Below, piece after piece: positions 1 to 9,109 of a DNA stretch of 64,000 nucleotides (position 1 is the first letter of the stretch; each line of letters begins with the position of its first letter). This DNA is from Teichococcus vastitatis (GTDB taxonomy: Bacteria > Pseudomonadota > Alphaproteobacteria > Acetobacterales > Acetobacteraceae): positions 1 through 64,000 of the forward strand of contig NZ_QXGS01000003.1 in assembly GCF_003604215.1 (NCBI RefSeq). The letters run 5' to 3'. The position numbers were made by a program, and so were the translations under genes. Below the pieces are notes generated by a model, which searched no databases, had not been told where the DNA came from, and saw only the letters and a program-made list of their open reading frames with translations.

Positions 1-182
1 CTGATCCGCGCCAGCGGCACCGAGCCGGTGATCCGCGTCATGGCGGAAGCCGAGGAAGAGGCCCTGGTGGAGGACACTGTCATGGGCCTCTCCGCCCTGA
101 TCCGCGCACGGGCGGCCGCCGGCCCGCTGCCGCGTCCGCCCGCCGTCCCGGCGCCGGCCGCCGATCCCGTGGAGGTCCAGTG

Positions 183-183
<1 letters not shown>
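1..183 (+). CDS. glmM: Phosphoglucosamine mutase, 3' end
   Basis: This is the last 60 codons of a gene that enters from the left. The opening residues LIRASGTEPVIRVMAE are the C-terminal phosphate-binding motif (RASGTEP.IRVM) of phosphoglucosamine mutase. That enzyme converts glucosamine-6-phosphate to glucosamine-1-phosphate for peptidoglycan and LPS precursors in the cytoplasm. After the motif comes a short helix and a Pro/Ala-rich tail that looks lineage-specific. The stop TGA shares its final A with the ATG of thiD, so the two are probably translationally coupled. The motif distinguishes GlmM from other phosphohexomutases fairly well, but the catalytic serine region lies outside the window. 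Confidence 0.88.
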
Positions 184-998
<815 letters not shown>

Positions 999-1078
999 TG
1001 CGTCCGGGCGAAGCTAAGCCTTCGCTCCGCGTGGCGGCACGGGCAAGCTGGGCAACCCTTGGCAGACAGGGTGCCGCC

Positions 1079-1900
1079 ATGCCGACCGTGCCGTTCTTCC
1101 ACGTCGATGCCTTCACCTCCGACCTGTTCTCCGGCAACCCGGCCGTGGTGGTGCCGCTGCGATCCTGGCTGCCTGACGCGCTGATGCAGAGCATGGCGGC
1201 CGAGCACAACGTCAGCGAAACCGCCTTCTTTCTGCCCGTGGGTGCTGGGCACTGGCATCTGCGGTGGTTCACGCCCACGACGGAAGTGCCGATCTGCGGC
1301 CACGCCACGCTGGCCACCGCCTTTGTTCTCGCCACCGAGTTGGGCGAGGCAGGACCGTTCCGCTTCCGCACCGCCTCCGGGCAGCTCGGGGTGGAGCGGG
1401 AAGGGGATCGCTTCGTGCTGGACTTCCCGGCCAACACGCCGCGTCGCCTGTCCGGGTCGCAGCCTGGCCTGGCCGCCGCGCTGGGCGCGGTGCCGCGCGA
1501 GGTCTGGAAGGCGCGCGACTGGATCTGCGTGTTCGACAGCGCCGAGACGGTGCGCGCCCTGGCGCCGGACCATGGCCGGATCGCCGCCCTGGCCGGCTCC
1601 GATTGCGCGATCGGCCCGGCGCGGGTGATTGCCACCGCGCGGGGCGATGATGGCCTGCATGACGTGGTCTCGCGCTACTTTGCCGCCGCCGTCGGCATCC
1701 CCGAGGACCCGGTGACGGGCGCCGCGCATCTGCAACTGGTACCGCTCTGGGCGCAGAAGCTAGGGCAGGAGGCGCTGGTGTGCCATCAGGCCAGCGCGCG
1801 TGGCGGCACGCTGTGGTGCGCCATGGCGGGCGAGCGTGTGCGCATCGGCGGCCACGCCATCCTGTACAGCCGCGGCGAGGCGATGCTGCCCGGGGGATGA
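1079..1900 (+). CDS. PhzF-family isomerase/epimerase
   Basis: A 273-residue protein of the PhzF/YddE family (diaminopimelate-epimerase fold). Residues 1-20 (VDAFTSDLFSGNPAVVV region) match the family N terminus. The catalytic Glu is in SETAF (Glu47), and GHAT about 30 residues later is the second conserved motif. PVTGAAH near the C terminus matches the family's third motif. I start at ATG 1079 because the family begins at this point and an AGGGTG-like ribosome site precedes it. The open frame runs about 28 codons further upstream without family resemblance. The substrate is unknown, since most family members outside phenazine clusters are uncharacterised, and no phenazine genes are nearby. 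Confidence 0.85.
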   Translation: MPTVPFFHVDAFTSDLFSGNPAVVVPLRSWLPDALMQSMAAEHNVSETAFFLPVGAGHWHLRWFTPTTEVPICGHATLATAFVLATELGEAGPFRFRTASGQLGVEREGDRFVLDFPANTPRRLSGSQPGLAAALGAVPREVWKARDWICVFDSAETVRALAPDHGRIAALAGSDCAIGPARVIATARGDDGLHDVVSRYFAAAVGIPEDPVTGAAHLQLVPLWAQKLGQEALVCHQASARGGTLWCAMAGERVRIGGHAILYSRGEAMLPGG

Positions 1901-1968
1901 TGCGTGACTTGATCGCGCCGCCCACCGGACGCTAACCCGCCCGCCAGCATCAGACGAGACCCACAGCC

Positions 1969-3132
1969 ATGGCGCCCGCCCATCCCCGCCCTGCCCAGCG
2001 CCCCGCCAATCCGTGCTTCTCGTCGGGTCCCTGCGCCAAGCGGCCGGGATGGTCGCTGGCAGCATTGGAGGGGGCGCTGCTCGGCCGCAGCCACCGGGCG
2101 CGGGAGCCCAAGGCGCGGCTGGCCGAGGTGATCGACCGGTCCAGGGCCATCCTCGGCATGCCAGCGGATTGGCGCCTGGGCATTGTTCCGGCCTCCGATA
2201 CGGGCGCGGTGGAGATGGCGCTGTGGTCCCTGCTCGGGCCGCGCGGGGTGGATGTGCTGGCCTGGGAAAGCTTCTCCGGAGAATGGGCCACCGATATCCT
2301 GAAGCAGCTTCGCCTGCCCGATGTACGCCTGCTTGATGCGCCCTATGGCCGGCTGCCCGACCTGGCCCTGGCCGATCCGAACCGGGACCAGGTGTTCGTG
2401 TGGAACGGCACCACCTCCGGCGTGCGGCTGCCCGATGCCGACTGGATCCGCACCGGGCGCGGGGGCTTGGCCATCTGCGATGCCACCTCCGCCGCCTTCG
2501 CCATGGCGCTGCCCTGGGACAAGCTCGATGTGGTGACCTGGTCCTGGCAGAAGGTGCTGGGCGGGGAGGCGGCGCATGGCATGCTGGCCTTGTCGCCGCG
2601 CGCGGTTGAGCGGCTGGAAAGCTATGCTCCGGAGCGGCCGCTGCCGAAGATTTTCCGGCTGACCAAGGGCGGCCGCCTGATCGAGGGCATCTTCCGGGGC
2701 GACACCATCAACACGCCATCCATGCTGTGCGTGGAGGATGCGCTGGACGGGCTGCGCTGGGCGGAGTCGCTCGGTGGGCTGCCGTCGCTGATTGCCCGCT
2801 CCGAGGCGAACCTCGCCGCCGTGGCGGATTGGATCACCGGCCAGGACCGCTTCGCCTTTCTGGCCGAGGACCCGCGCACTCGGTCCTGCACCTCGATCTG
2901 CCTGCGCATCGTGGCCCCCTGGTTCACCGCGCTGGACGCGGGCGGGCAGGCGGCTGCTGCCAAGGCGCTGGCGGCCAGGCTGGAGGCGGAGGGTGTTGCT
3001 CTCGACACCGCACCCTATCGCGATGCACCGCCAGGGCTGCGACTCTGGGGCGGCGCTACCGTGGAAACCAGTGACCTGCGTGCGGCGCTGCCTTGGGTGG
3101 ATTGGGCGCTGGATCAGGTGACGGTATCCTGA
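1969..3132 (+). CDS. serC: Phosphoserine transaminase
   Basis: A 387-residue PLP enzyme that transaminates 3-phosphohydroxypyruvate to phosphoserine in serine synthesis. The N terminus ([18 protein letters not shown]) and [15 protein letters not shown], with the probable Schiff-base Lys195, match the alphaproteobacterial/archaeal SerC subtype rather than the E. coli type. In many relatives serA follows immediately. Here the gene is instead followed by a promoter-like sequence and a decayed transporter gene, so the usual serC-serA pair is not present in this window. The start ATG at 1969 gives the expected N-terminal length. Confidence 0.92.
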   Translation: MAPAHPRPAQRPANPCFSSGPCAKRPGWSLAALEGALLGRSHRAREPKARLAEVIDRSRAILGMPADWRLGIVPASDTGAVEMALWSLLGPRGVDVLAWESFSGEWATDILKQLRLPDVRLLDAPYGRLPDLALADPNRDQVFVWNGTTSGVRLPDADWIRTGRGGLAICDATSAAFAMALPWDKLDVVTWSWQKVLGGEAAHGMLALSPRAVERLESYAPERPLPKIFRLTKGGRLIEGIFRGDTINTPSMLCVEDALDGLRWAESLGGLPSLIARSEANLAAVADWITGQDRFAFLAEDPRTRSCTSICLRIVAPWFTALDAGGQAAAAKALAARLEAEGVALDTAPYRDAPPGLRLWGGATVETSDLRAALPWVDWALDQVTVS

Positions 3133-3151
3133 AGGGGGGAGGAAGCCTGTT

Positions 3152-3180
3152 TTGACAATCCGGCTTGAGCAAAAGATTAT
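3152..3180 (+). promoter_or_regulatory. Sigma-70-like promoter upstream of the transporter pseudogene
   Basis: TTGACA at 3152-3157 is a perfect -35 box. It is followed by a 17-base spacer and GATTAT at 3175-3180, which matches four of six -10 positions. It lies in an unusually AT-rich pocket just after serC and about 90 bases before the transporter remnant, so it may be its surviving promoter. Judged by consensus only. Confidence 0.45.
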
Positions 3181-3272
3181 TCTGAACGTGGCCGGCCGGC
3201 GGAATTCGTTCGGTTAGCCTCCCTGACCTATCTGGCGCAGCTTTGGCATGATCGGCCAAGGCACCATCTCCC

Positions 3273-3915
3273 ATGCCGGCCGTATGCGCCGCTTCAGGGT
3301 CCAGCCTGCCTCGACAACAGATTCTGGTGGCGACGGTGTTCGGGCTGGCGCCGTTGTTGTTCGCCAGCAACATGGTGGAGGCCAGGTGGTTCAGCGGCAC
3401 GGTGCCGTCGGTGAGATTGGCGGCCGGGCGCTGGCTGATGGCGGCGCTGGTGCTGCTGCCGGTGGTCCGGCCAGCGCGGCGCGTTGCGCGGCGGATCGCC
3501 CCCTGTGCAGGCTCTGCTGCCATTGCTGGATGGCGTGGTCAGCCTGGTGCCGCAATACGGCGCGGCCGCCGATACCGGCGCCGGCAACATCGTGCTGATC
3601 GCGACGCTGTCGCCCTTGCCGGTTACCCTGGTCGAGCGAATCGCCTTTGGCACCCGGCTGCGGCCTCTGGCGCTGGTCGGGGTTGCCCTGGCCTTCGCCG
3701 GCATTGGGGCCTCTGGCAGCTTCGCCCGCTTGGTGAGCACGGTGGGGGCGGCACGCGCCAGCATGTCGATGTATCTGGTGCCCGGCTACGCGCTGGCCCT
3801 CGGCGCCACCCTGCTGGGCGAAAGCCTGCACGCCTACCACGCCCTGGCCATGGCGCTGGTGCTGGGCGGCGTCGCGCTCGGCACGATCGGCCCGGCGGTG
3901 GCGCGGCCGAACTGA
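3273..3915 (+). pseudogene. Decayed DMT/EamA-family exporter
   Basis: Two pieces of an EamA (drug/metabolite transporter) protein lie in different frames. The first, from ATG 3273 to about 3480, contains a membrane segment and the EamA-repeat pattern FASNMVEARWFSG...RLAAGRWLMAALVLLP. The second, in the next frame from about 3490 to the stop at 3915, resembles the end of repeat one (NIVLIATLSPLPVTLVER) and then the end of repeat two (YLVPGYALALGATLLGESL). Joined, they give only about 215 residues against the family's usual 280-300. A frameshift near 3480-3500 therefore comes with internal loss, especially of the first half of the second repeat. The product cannot form the normal 10-helix carrier. 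Confidence 0.72.
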
Positions 3916-4051
3916 TCGGGGCAAGGGCATTCCGCCCCGCGAAGGCCATTCCGCATGCGGAAAAGAAGGCTTGCCTCAAGCGATGCCGCGGACAAGTCTG
4001 CGCGGCGGAGGCGGCCGGCCTGTGCCGCCCCGGAGGGGGAGGTTCCGGCTC

Positions 4052-5293
4052 ATGATCCAATTCAACCGTCGTCATCTTCTGGCGGCCGCCGGTGGGTCGG
4101 TGCTGCCCGGCATGGCAGCCCGTGCCCAGGTGCCGGCCGGCGCCGCCACGCCGATCCGCATCGGCGTGCTGGCCGATTTCTCCGGGCCCTATCGCGACAC
4201 GTCCGGGCCGACCGCCCTGGCTTGTGCCCGCCAGGCGGTGGAGGATCTGGCGCTATCCACGCGCGGCATTCCCGTCGAGGTGCTGCAGGGGGACCACCAG
4301 AACAAGCCCGACGCCGCGCTGGCCCTGGCCCGCCGCTGGATCGACCAGGACGGCGTCGACATGATCTGCGAGGTGAACAACTCCGCCATCGCCCTCGCCG
4401 TGGCCGGGCTGGTCGCGGAGAAGAACAAGGTGCAGGTCAACACCGGCGCATTGTCGGCGGTGCTGACCGGGGAGCGCTGCTCGGCCAACACCGTCCACTG
4501 GACCGCCGACACCTGGATGCTGGCCAACACGGTAGGCCGCGCCACGGTGCGCAACGGCGGCGATAGCTGGTTTCTGATCGTCGCCGACTACGCCTTCGGC
4601 CACCAGATGGAGCGCGACCTGACGAGCTTCATCGAGGCAGCCGGCGGCAAGGTCGCGGGCTCGGTGCGCTTTCCGTTTCCCGGTACGACCGATTTCGCTT
4701 CCTACGTGGTACAGGCGCAGGCCAGCCGCGCCAAGGTTGTGGGCCTTCTGATGGCCGGCGCCGACATGGTGAACTGCATCAAGCAGGCGCGCGAATTCGG
4801 CCTGGCGCGCCGTGCGAAGCTCGCCGGTACGCCGATGTTCGTCACCGACATCCACGCCCTCGGCCTGGAAACGGCGCAGGGATTGCTGCTGTCGGAAGCC
4901 TTCTACTGGGACCTGAACGACCGGACCCGCGGCTTTCTCGGGCGCGTCCGTCCGAAGGTGGCGGGCAACTGGCCCAATCAGGAGCATGCCGGCACCTATT
5001 CCGGCGTGCTGCACTACCTGAAGGCGGTGGCCGATCTGGGCGCGCCGGCCGCCCGGGCCAGTGGTCTCGAGGTAGTGCAGCGCATGAAGGCGATGCCGAC
5101 GGACGATGATTGCTTCGGCCCCGGCACGCTGCGTGCCGATGGCCGCAAGATCCATCCCTCCTACCTGTTCGAGGTCAAGGCGCCGGGCGAGAGCCGCGGC
5201 CCGTGGGATTATTACCGCCTGGCCGGCACAGTGCCGGCAGAGGACGCCTTTCGCCCGCTCGGCGAGGGGCGCTGCCCTCTGGTGCGGCTCTGA
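4052..5293 (+). CDS. ABC transporter substrate-binding protein, LivK-like
   Basis: A 413-residue periplasmic binding protein of the type I branched-chain amino acid/amide family. The first 25 residues form an export signal with an Arg-Arg pair and a hydrophobic stretch ending in ARA. IRIGVLADFSGPYRD after it is the standard start of the mature fold. Later blocks (VVEVLQGDHQNKPD-like segment, NNSAIALAVAGL, DYAFGHQMERD, GTTDFASYV) follow the family order. I start at ATG 4052, which has GGAGGGGG about a dozen bases upstream. No livHMGF permease or ATPase genes adjoin it, so it is an orphan here. The ligand cannot be read from the sequence. Confidence 0.88.
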   Translation: MIQFNRRHLLAAAGGSVLPGMAARAQVPAGAATPIRIGVLADFSGPYRDTSGPTALACARQAVEDLALSTRGIPVEVLQGDHQNKPDAALALARRWIDQDGVDMICEVNNSAIALAVAGLVAEKNKVQVNTGALSAVLTGERCSANTVHWTADTWMLANTVGRATVRNGGDSWFLIVADYAFGHQMERDLTSFIEAAGGKVAGSVRFPFPGTTDFASYVVQAQASRAKVVGLLMAGADMVNCIKQAREFGLARRAKLAGTPMFVTDIHALGLETAQGLLLSEAFYWDLNDRTRGFLGRVRPKVAGNWPNQEHAGTYSGVLHYLKAVADLGAPAARASGLEVVQRMKAMPTDDDCFGPGTLRADGRKIHPSYLFEVKAPGESRGPWDYYRLAGTVPAEDAFRPLGEGRCPLVRL

Positions 5294-5305
5294 TCCCGCC
5301 CGGCG

Positions 5306-5334
5306 GCGCCGGCGCTTGCTGGCACCGCCGGCGC
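5306..5334. repeat. Inverted repeat downstream of the LivK-like gene
   Basis: GCGCCGGCG (5306-5314) and CGCCGGCGC (5326-5334) form a perfect 9-base inverted repeat with an 11-base loop, starting 12 bases after the stop of the binding-protein gene. There is no T-run, so it is at best a weak terminator or mRNA-stabilising hairpin. Confidence 0.35.
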
Positions 5335-5371
5335 GATCCGCTATAGCACCGCCCGGACAGCGGAGCGGTGA

Positions 5372-6850
5372 ATGACGATCGGCATCGAGATGGGCGTGAC
5401 CAACGCCGGGCAGCCCGCCAGCCTCGACCTCGAGGAGTTGCTGGCGACGCGGCTGCTGGTGCAGGGCAATTCCGGCTCGGGCAAGTCGCACCTGCTGCGC
5501 CGTCTGCTGGAACAATCCGCGCCCTGGGTGCAGCAGGCGGTGATCGATCCGGAAGGCGATTTCGTCACCCTGGCGGAGCGCTTCGGACACCTCGTCATCG
5601 ACGCCGCGCAACACAATGAGGGTGCCTTGCAGCGCGCGGCGGACCGGGCGCGGGCGCACCGCGTTTCCGTGGTGCTGAACCTCGAAGGGCTGGATGCGGA
5701 TGGGCAGATGCGCCACGCCGCCGCCTTCCTGGGCGGGCTGTTCGATGCCGAGCGCGACCATTGGTCGCCCATGCTGGTGGTGGTGGACGAGGCGCAGCTC
5801 TTCGCTCCCGCCGCGGCCGGCGAAGTGTCGGACGAAGCGCGCCGCGCCTCGCTCGGTGCCATGGCCAACCTGATGTCGCGCGGCCGCAAGCGCGGGCTTG
5901 CCGGCATTATCGCCACGCAGCGCTTGGCCAAGCTGGCCAAGAACGTCGCCGCCGAGGCATCCAACTTCCTGATGGGCCGCACCTTCCTCGACATCGACAT
6001 GGCCCGTGCCGCCGACCTGCTGGGCATGGAGCGGCGGCAGGCCGAAATGTTCCGCGACCTGCCGCGCGGCGCCTTCGTAGCGCTCGGCCCCGCCTTGTCG
6101 CGCCGGCCGCTGGCGGTCCGCATTGGCACGGTGGAAACCGAATCGCGCGGCACCAATCCGGGCTTGATCCCGTTGCCGCTGACGGCGCCGGAGGACGCGC
6201 GGGAGCTGGTGCTGGCCGCGACCGCTGAGCCCGACCCGGTGCTGCGCCTGCCACCGCGTCGCCCGCTGCCCCCACCGCCCGACATCCTGGCGCAGCTGGC
6301 CCAGGCCCGGCCCGCCATGGCCGCCCCGCGCGCCGAGCCGGATGCGACCCCCGAGGAGCGCGCCGCCCGCAAGCGAAGGCTGGAGGAGATCCTGCGGCAG
6401 ATCCTGGCGGAGCCGGAGGCCGCCTTCCGCAGCGTCTCCGTGCTGTACCAGGATTTCCTGGTGCGGCTGCGCATCCATGCCACCCCCGGCAAGCCACCGG
6501 AAATCCCCGCCTTCCGTCGCATGCTGGCGGTGGCGCGCGCTGGCATCAGTGCCGAGGCCGCTGAGGGCGAGGGCTGGCAGCAGGTGGAGGCCCGCGCCGG
6601 CACCCTGCCGGAGGACACGCAGGGCGTGTTCCTGTTGCTGGCGCGGGCCGCGCTGGACAAGCTGCCATGCCCCTCGGACAACACCATCGCCGAGGCCTAT
6701 GGCACCCGCTCGCCTTCCCGCGCGCGGCGGCTGCTGGCCTATCTGGAGGAACAGGGCGCCGTGGTGCAGCGGCCGGATGCGGCGGGGCGCCGCATCGTGG
6801 CACTGGTCGGCCTCGGCTGGGAAACCGCGCCAGGCGATCCGAGCGCCTGA
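5372..6850 (+). CDS. HerA-like ATP-binding protein (DUF87/DUF853 type)
   Basis: A 492-residue P-loop ATPase. Residues 20-300 are a HerA/FtsK-like motor. Walker A GNSGSGKS is at 32-39, Walker B MLVVVDEAQL at 134-143, and an arginine/sensor-rich block GRKRGLAGIIATQRLAK follows at about 170-186. There is no N-terminal HAS barrel, so it is shorter at the front than archaeal HerA. The C-terminal 100 residues (TIAEAYGTRSPSRARRLLAYLEEQGAV) look like a winged helix. GGAG at 5362-5365 is well spaced before the ATG. No NurA, Sir2 or other nuclease gene is adjacent, so a repair or defence role cannot be assigned from context. Confidence 0.8.
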   Translation: MTIGIEMGVTNAGQPASLDLEELLATRLLVQGNSGSGKSHLLRRLLEQSAPWVQQAVIDPEGDFVTLAERFGHLVIDAAQHNEGALQRAADRARAHRVSVVLNLEGLDADGQMRHAAAFLGGLFDAERDHWSPMLVVVDEAQLFAPAAAGEVSDEARRASLGAMANLMSRGRKRGLAGIIATQRLAKLAKNVAAEASNFLMGRTFLDIDMARAADLLGMERRQAEMFRDLPRGAFVALGPALSRRPLAVRIGTVETESRGTNPGLIPLPLTAPEDARELVLAATAEPDPVLRLPPRRPLPPPPDILAQLAQARPAMAAPRAEPDATPEERAARKRRLEEILRQILAEPEAAFRSVSVLYQDFLVRLRIHATPGKPPEIPAFRRMLAVARAGISAEAAEGEGWQQVEARAGTLPEDTQGVFLLLARAALDKLPCPSDNTIAEAYGTRSPSRARRLLAYLEEQGAVVQRPDAAGRRIVALVGLGWETAPGDPSA

Positions 6851-6878
6851 CGCTTTTCCGGGGCCGGTGCGGCAGCAA

Positions 6879-8054
6879 TCACGGGGCGTGGGCGGAGAAC
6901 TGCTCCAGCACCGCATGCGCCGCCGTGACCCGCGCGGCATTGGGGATGTTCCGGTTCGCGAGCATCACCAGCCCGACGCCCTTGTCCGGCCGGAAGGCGA
7001 GGTAGCCGCCGAAGCCGTTGGTGGAGCCGGTCTTGTTGAACAGGAAAGGCTGTCCGGCCACGGCCGCCGGCGGCAGCGGGGTCACGGCTTGCGCCTCCAG
7101 CGCCATGGTGGAGGAATTGCCGGCCAGCATCCGTTCCAGTGTGACGGGTGCGACGTAGCGCTCCCAACCGAGACCCTGCGCCATGTCGCCGGTGCTGAAA
7201 TAGCCGCTCTGCGTGCGCTCAACGGCCCGCCGAACCGGGTTGTGCAGGCTGCTGGGCCGGAGGTTGCCGTCCAGGAGACGGATCAGATCGGCGGCACTGG
7301 ATTTCACGCCATAGGCTTCCGCGTCGAGCACGCCCGGATTGACCCTGATCGGCGCATTGTCCCGGCCGTAGCCCCAGGCATACCGGTCCATCTCCGCCTC
7401 CGGGATGCGGATATGGGTGTGGGGCAGGCCGAGCCGGGGAAACAGCTCGCGTTCCGCCAGCGCCCGGTAGCCGTCGCCCATCGCCGATGCCGTCACATGG
7501 CCAAGCAGCCCGATGCTGGGATTGGAATAACGCCGCTGCTTGCCCGGCTCCGAAGCGGGCGTCCATTGCCGGAAGTATTCGATCATCCCGGCGTCGCCGG
7601 TGACGCCGGCGGGAAACTGCAGCGGCAGGCCGCCCGCGGTATAGGTGCCGAGGTGCAGCAGGCTGGCGCGATCGATGGCGCTGTCGCGCAAGGACGGCAG
7701 GTACCGGCCCGGCCGATCCTCCAGCGAGAGAGCGCCGACGGCCTCGGCATAGGCCGCCAGCGTGCCGGTGAAGATCTTGCTGATGGAACCGATCTCGAAC
7801 AGCGTTTGCTCGGTGACCGGGATGCCGTCCTCCCTCGACGCGACGCCGTAGTTGCGGAACCAGTGCCTGCCGCCCGCCGTCACGGCCACCGCCATGCCCG
7901 GCACGTCGTGCGCCGCCGCCAGCGGCCGGTAGATGCGGTCGAGGGCAGAGGCGACCGCATCGGGGGTGCCGGCGGCGCGAACCGTGTCGGGAAGCAGGCA
8001 GAACGGAAGCAGGGTGAGCGCCATGGTCCGGCGCGTCAGTGTGGCTGGGGTCAT
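6879..8054 (-). CDS. ampC: Class C beta-lactamase (AmpC-like serine hydrolase)
   Basis: A 391-residue secreted serine hydrolase. All three class C signatures are present: SISK (Ser90, Lys93), Y-S-N at 176-178 and KTG at 341-343 followed by STNGFGGYLAF. The N-terminal 27 residues form a signal peptide with an Arg-Arg before the hydrophobic core, ending VRA. The family hydrolyses penicillins and cephalosporins in the periplasm. The gene diverges from an AmpR-type regulator over 179 bases, the classical arrangement for inducible AmpC. Distant relatives with the same motifs are esterases or D-aminopeptidases, but Y-S-N plus the ampR neighbour favours a true lactamase. Confidence 0.88.
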   Translation of the reverse strand: MTPATLTRRTMALTLLPFCLLPDTVRAAGTPDAVASALDRIYRPLAAAHDVPGMAVAVTAGGRHWFRNYGVASREDGIPVTEQTLFEIGSISKIFTGTLAAYAEAVGALSLEDRPGRYLPSLRDSAIDRASLLHLGTYTAGGLPLQFPAGVTGDAGMIEYFRQWTPASEPGKQRRYSNPSIGLLGHVTASAMGDGYRALAERELFPRLGLPHTHIRIPEAEMDRYAWGYGRDNAPIRVNPGVLDAEAYGVKSSAADLIRLLDGNLRPSSLHNPVRRAVERTQSGYFSTGDMAQGLGWERYVAPVTLERMLAGNSSTMALEAQAVTPLPPAAVAGQPFLFNKTGSTNGFGGYLAFRPDKGVGLVMLANRNIPNAARVTAAHAVLEQFSAHAP

Positions 8055-8219
8055 GGAGGGTCTCTTTCGTGCCGTGGCGCCTGGAAGACTGCGGGTTGCG
8101 TGGCGGTCCCGGCGAGGCCGCCTGTGCTAGTCCGCCGGCCTTCCCTGGCGGCGGCAGAGTGGCCGCAGGGATCGCGCTGGACAAACGGGCATTCCTCAGG
8201 CTTTGCCCAAGGAAAATTC

Positions 8220-8237
8220 ATGCGTGACCGCCGATGA
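8220..8237 (+). CDS. Possible five-codon leader peptide ahead of ampR
   Basis: ATG at 8220 opens a frame of five codons (MRDRR) whose stop TGA overlaps the ampR ATG as ATGA. An AAGGAAAA ribosome site sits at 8209-8216, at good spacing for this ATG but too far (about 20 bases) from the ampR start. This suggests ampR may be translated by re-initiation from the leader. It is too short for any statistical support, so this is an inference from spacing alone. Confidence 0.35.
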   Translation: MRDRR

Positions 8238-9109
8238 ATCAGCACCTTCCGCTCAACGCCCTGCGCGCCTTCGAGGCCTCGGCGCGGCATCTCAGCTTCA
8301 CCCGCGCCGGGCTGGAGCTGCGGGTGACGCAGGCGGCCATCAGCCACCAGGTCAAGGCCCTTGAGGAAATCTTGGGCGTCCGCCTGTTCCGCCGCCTGCC
8401 GCGCGGCCTGGCGCTGACCGAGGAGGCTGAAGCCTTGCTGCCGGTGCTGAGCGACAGTTTCCGCCGCATCGGCGCGACCCTGGAGCGCTTCGGCGGCGGC
8501 CGCCTGCGGGAGGTGCTGACGGTGGGCGCCGTCGGCACCTTCGTCACCGGCTGGCTGCTGCGGCGGCTGCCGGAGTTCCACGCCACGCATCCTTTCGTGG
8601 ACCTGCGGCTGCTGACCAACAACAATCGCGTCGATCTAGCCGGGGAAGGGCTGGACCTCGCCATCCGCTTCGGGGACGGCGCCTGGCACGGCACCGAAGC
8701 GGAGGCGTTGTTCGCGGCGCCGTTGACGCCGCTCTGCGCGCCCGGCATCGCCGCACGGCTGCGCCAGCCCGCCGACCTGCTGCGGGAATCGCTGCTGCGC
8801 TCCTACCGCCTGGATGAATGGCCGCGCTGGTTCGCCAGGATCGACATGACGGCACCCAACATCCGCGGCTTCGTGTTTGATTCCTCGCTGACCATGGCGG
8901 AGGCTGCGGTGCAAGGCGCCGGCGTGGCCCTGCTGCCGGCGCGCATGTTCGAGCGCGACCTGCGCGATGGCCGGCTGGCGCGGCCGTTCGGCGCCGAGGT
9001 GACGCTCGGCGCCTACTGGCTGACGCGGCTGAAGTCGCGGGAGGAGACGCCGGCTATGGCGGCGTTCCGCGACTGGTTACTTACTGCTTCTCGATCTTTG
9101 CCGCCGTGA
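8234..9109 (+). CDS. ampR: AmpR-type LysR regulator
   Basis: A 291-residue LysR regulator that matches AmpR unusually closely: PLNALRAFEASARHLSFTRAG at the start, a helix-turn-helix at about 20-50 (VTQAAISHQVKALEE), then VGTF, NNRVD and the GAWHGTEAE block of the muropeptide-binding effector domain. AmpR represses or activates ampC according to cell-wall fragments (UDP-MurNAc-pentapeptide or anhydro-muropeptides). It diverges from the lactamase gene. A palindrome ATTCAT-12-ATGAAT spans 8216-8239 over the start codon, but I cannot say it is an operator. The 3' end overlaps the convergent Bug gene by 29 bases. Confidence 0.88.
   Translation: MNQHLPLNALRAFEASARHLSFTRAGLELRVTQAAISHQVKALEEILGVRLFRRLPRGLALTEEAEALLPVLSDSFRRIGATLERFGGGRLREVLTVGAVGTFVTGWLLRRLPEFHATHPFVDLRLLTNNNRVDLAGEGLDLAIRFGDGAWHGTEAEALFAAPLTPLCAPGIAARLRQPADLLRESLLRSYRLDEWPRWFARIDMTAPNIRGFVFDSSLTMAEAAVQGAGVALLPARMFERDLRDGRLARPFGAEVTLGAYWLTRLKSREETPAMAAFRDWLLTASRSLPP

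Noticed and set aside
4253-6940. Very long antisense open frame (about 900 codons) under the LivK-like and HerA-like genes
   Set aside because: It is opposite two clear genes, has low-complexity Arg/Gly/His-rich translation and no ribosome site. Such frames arise from high GC at the third codon position.
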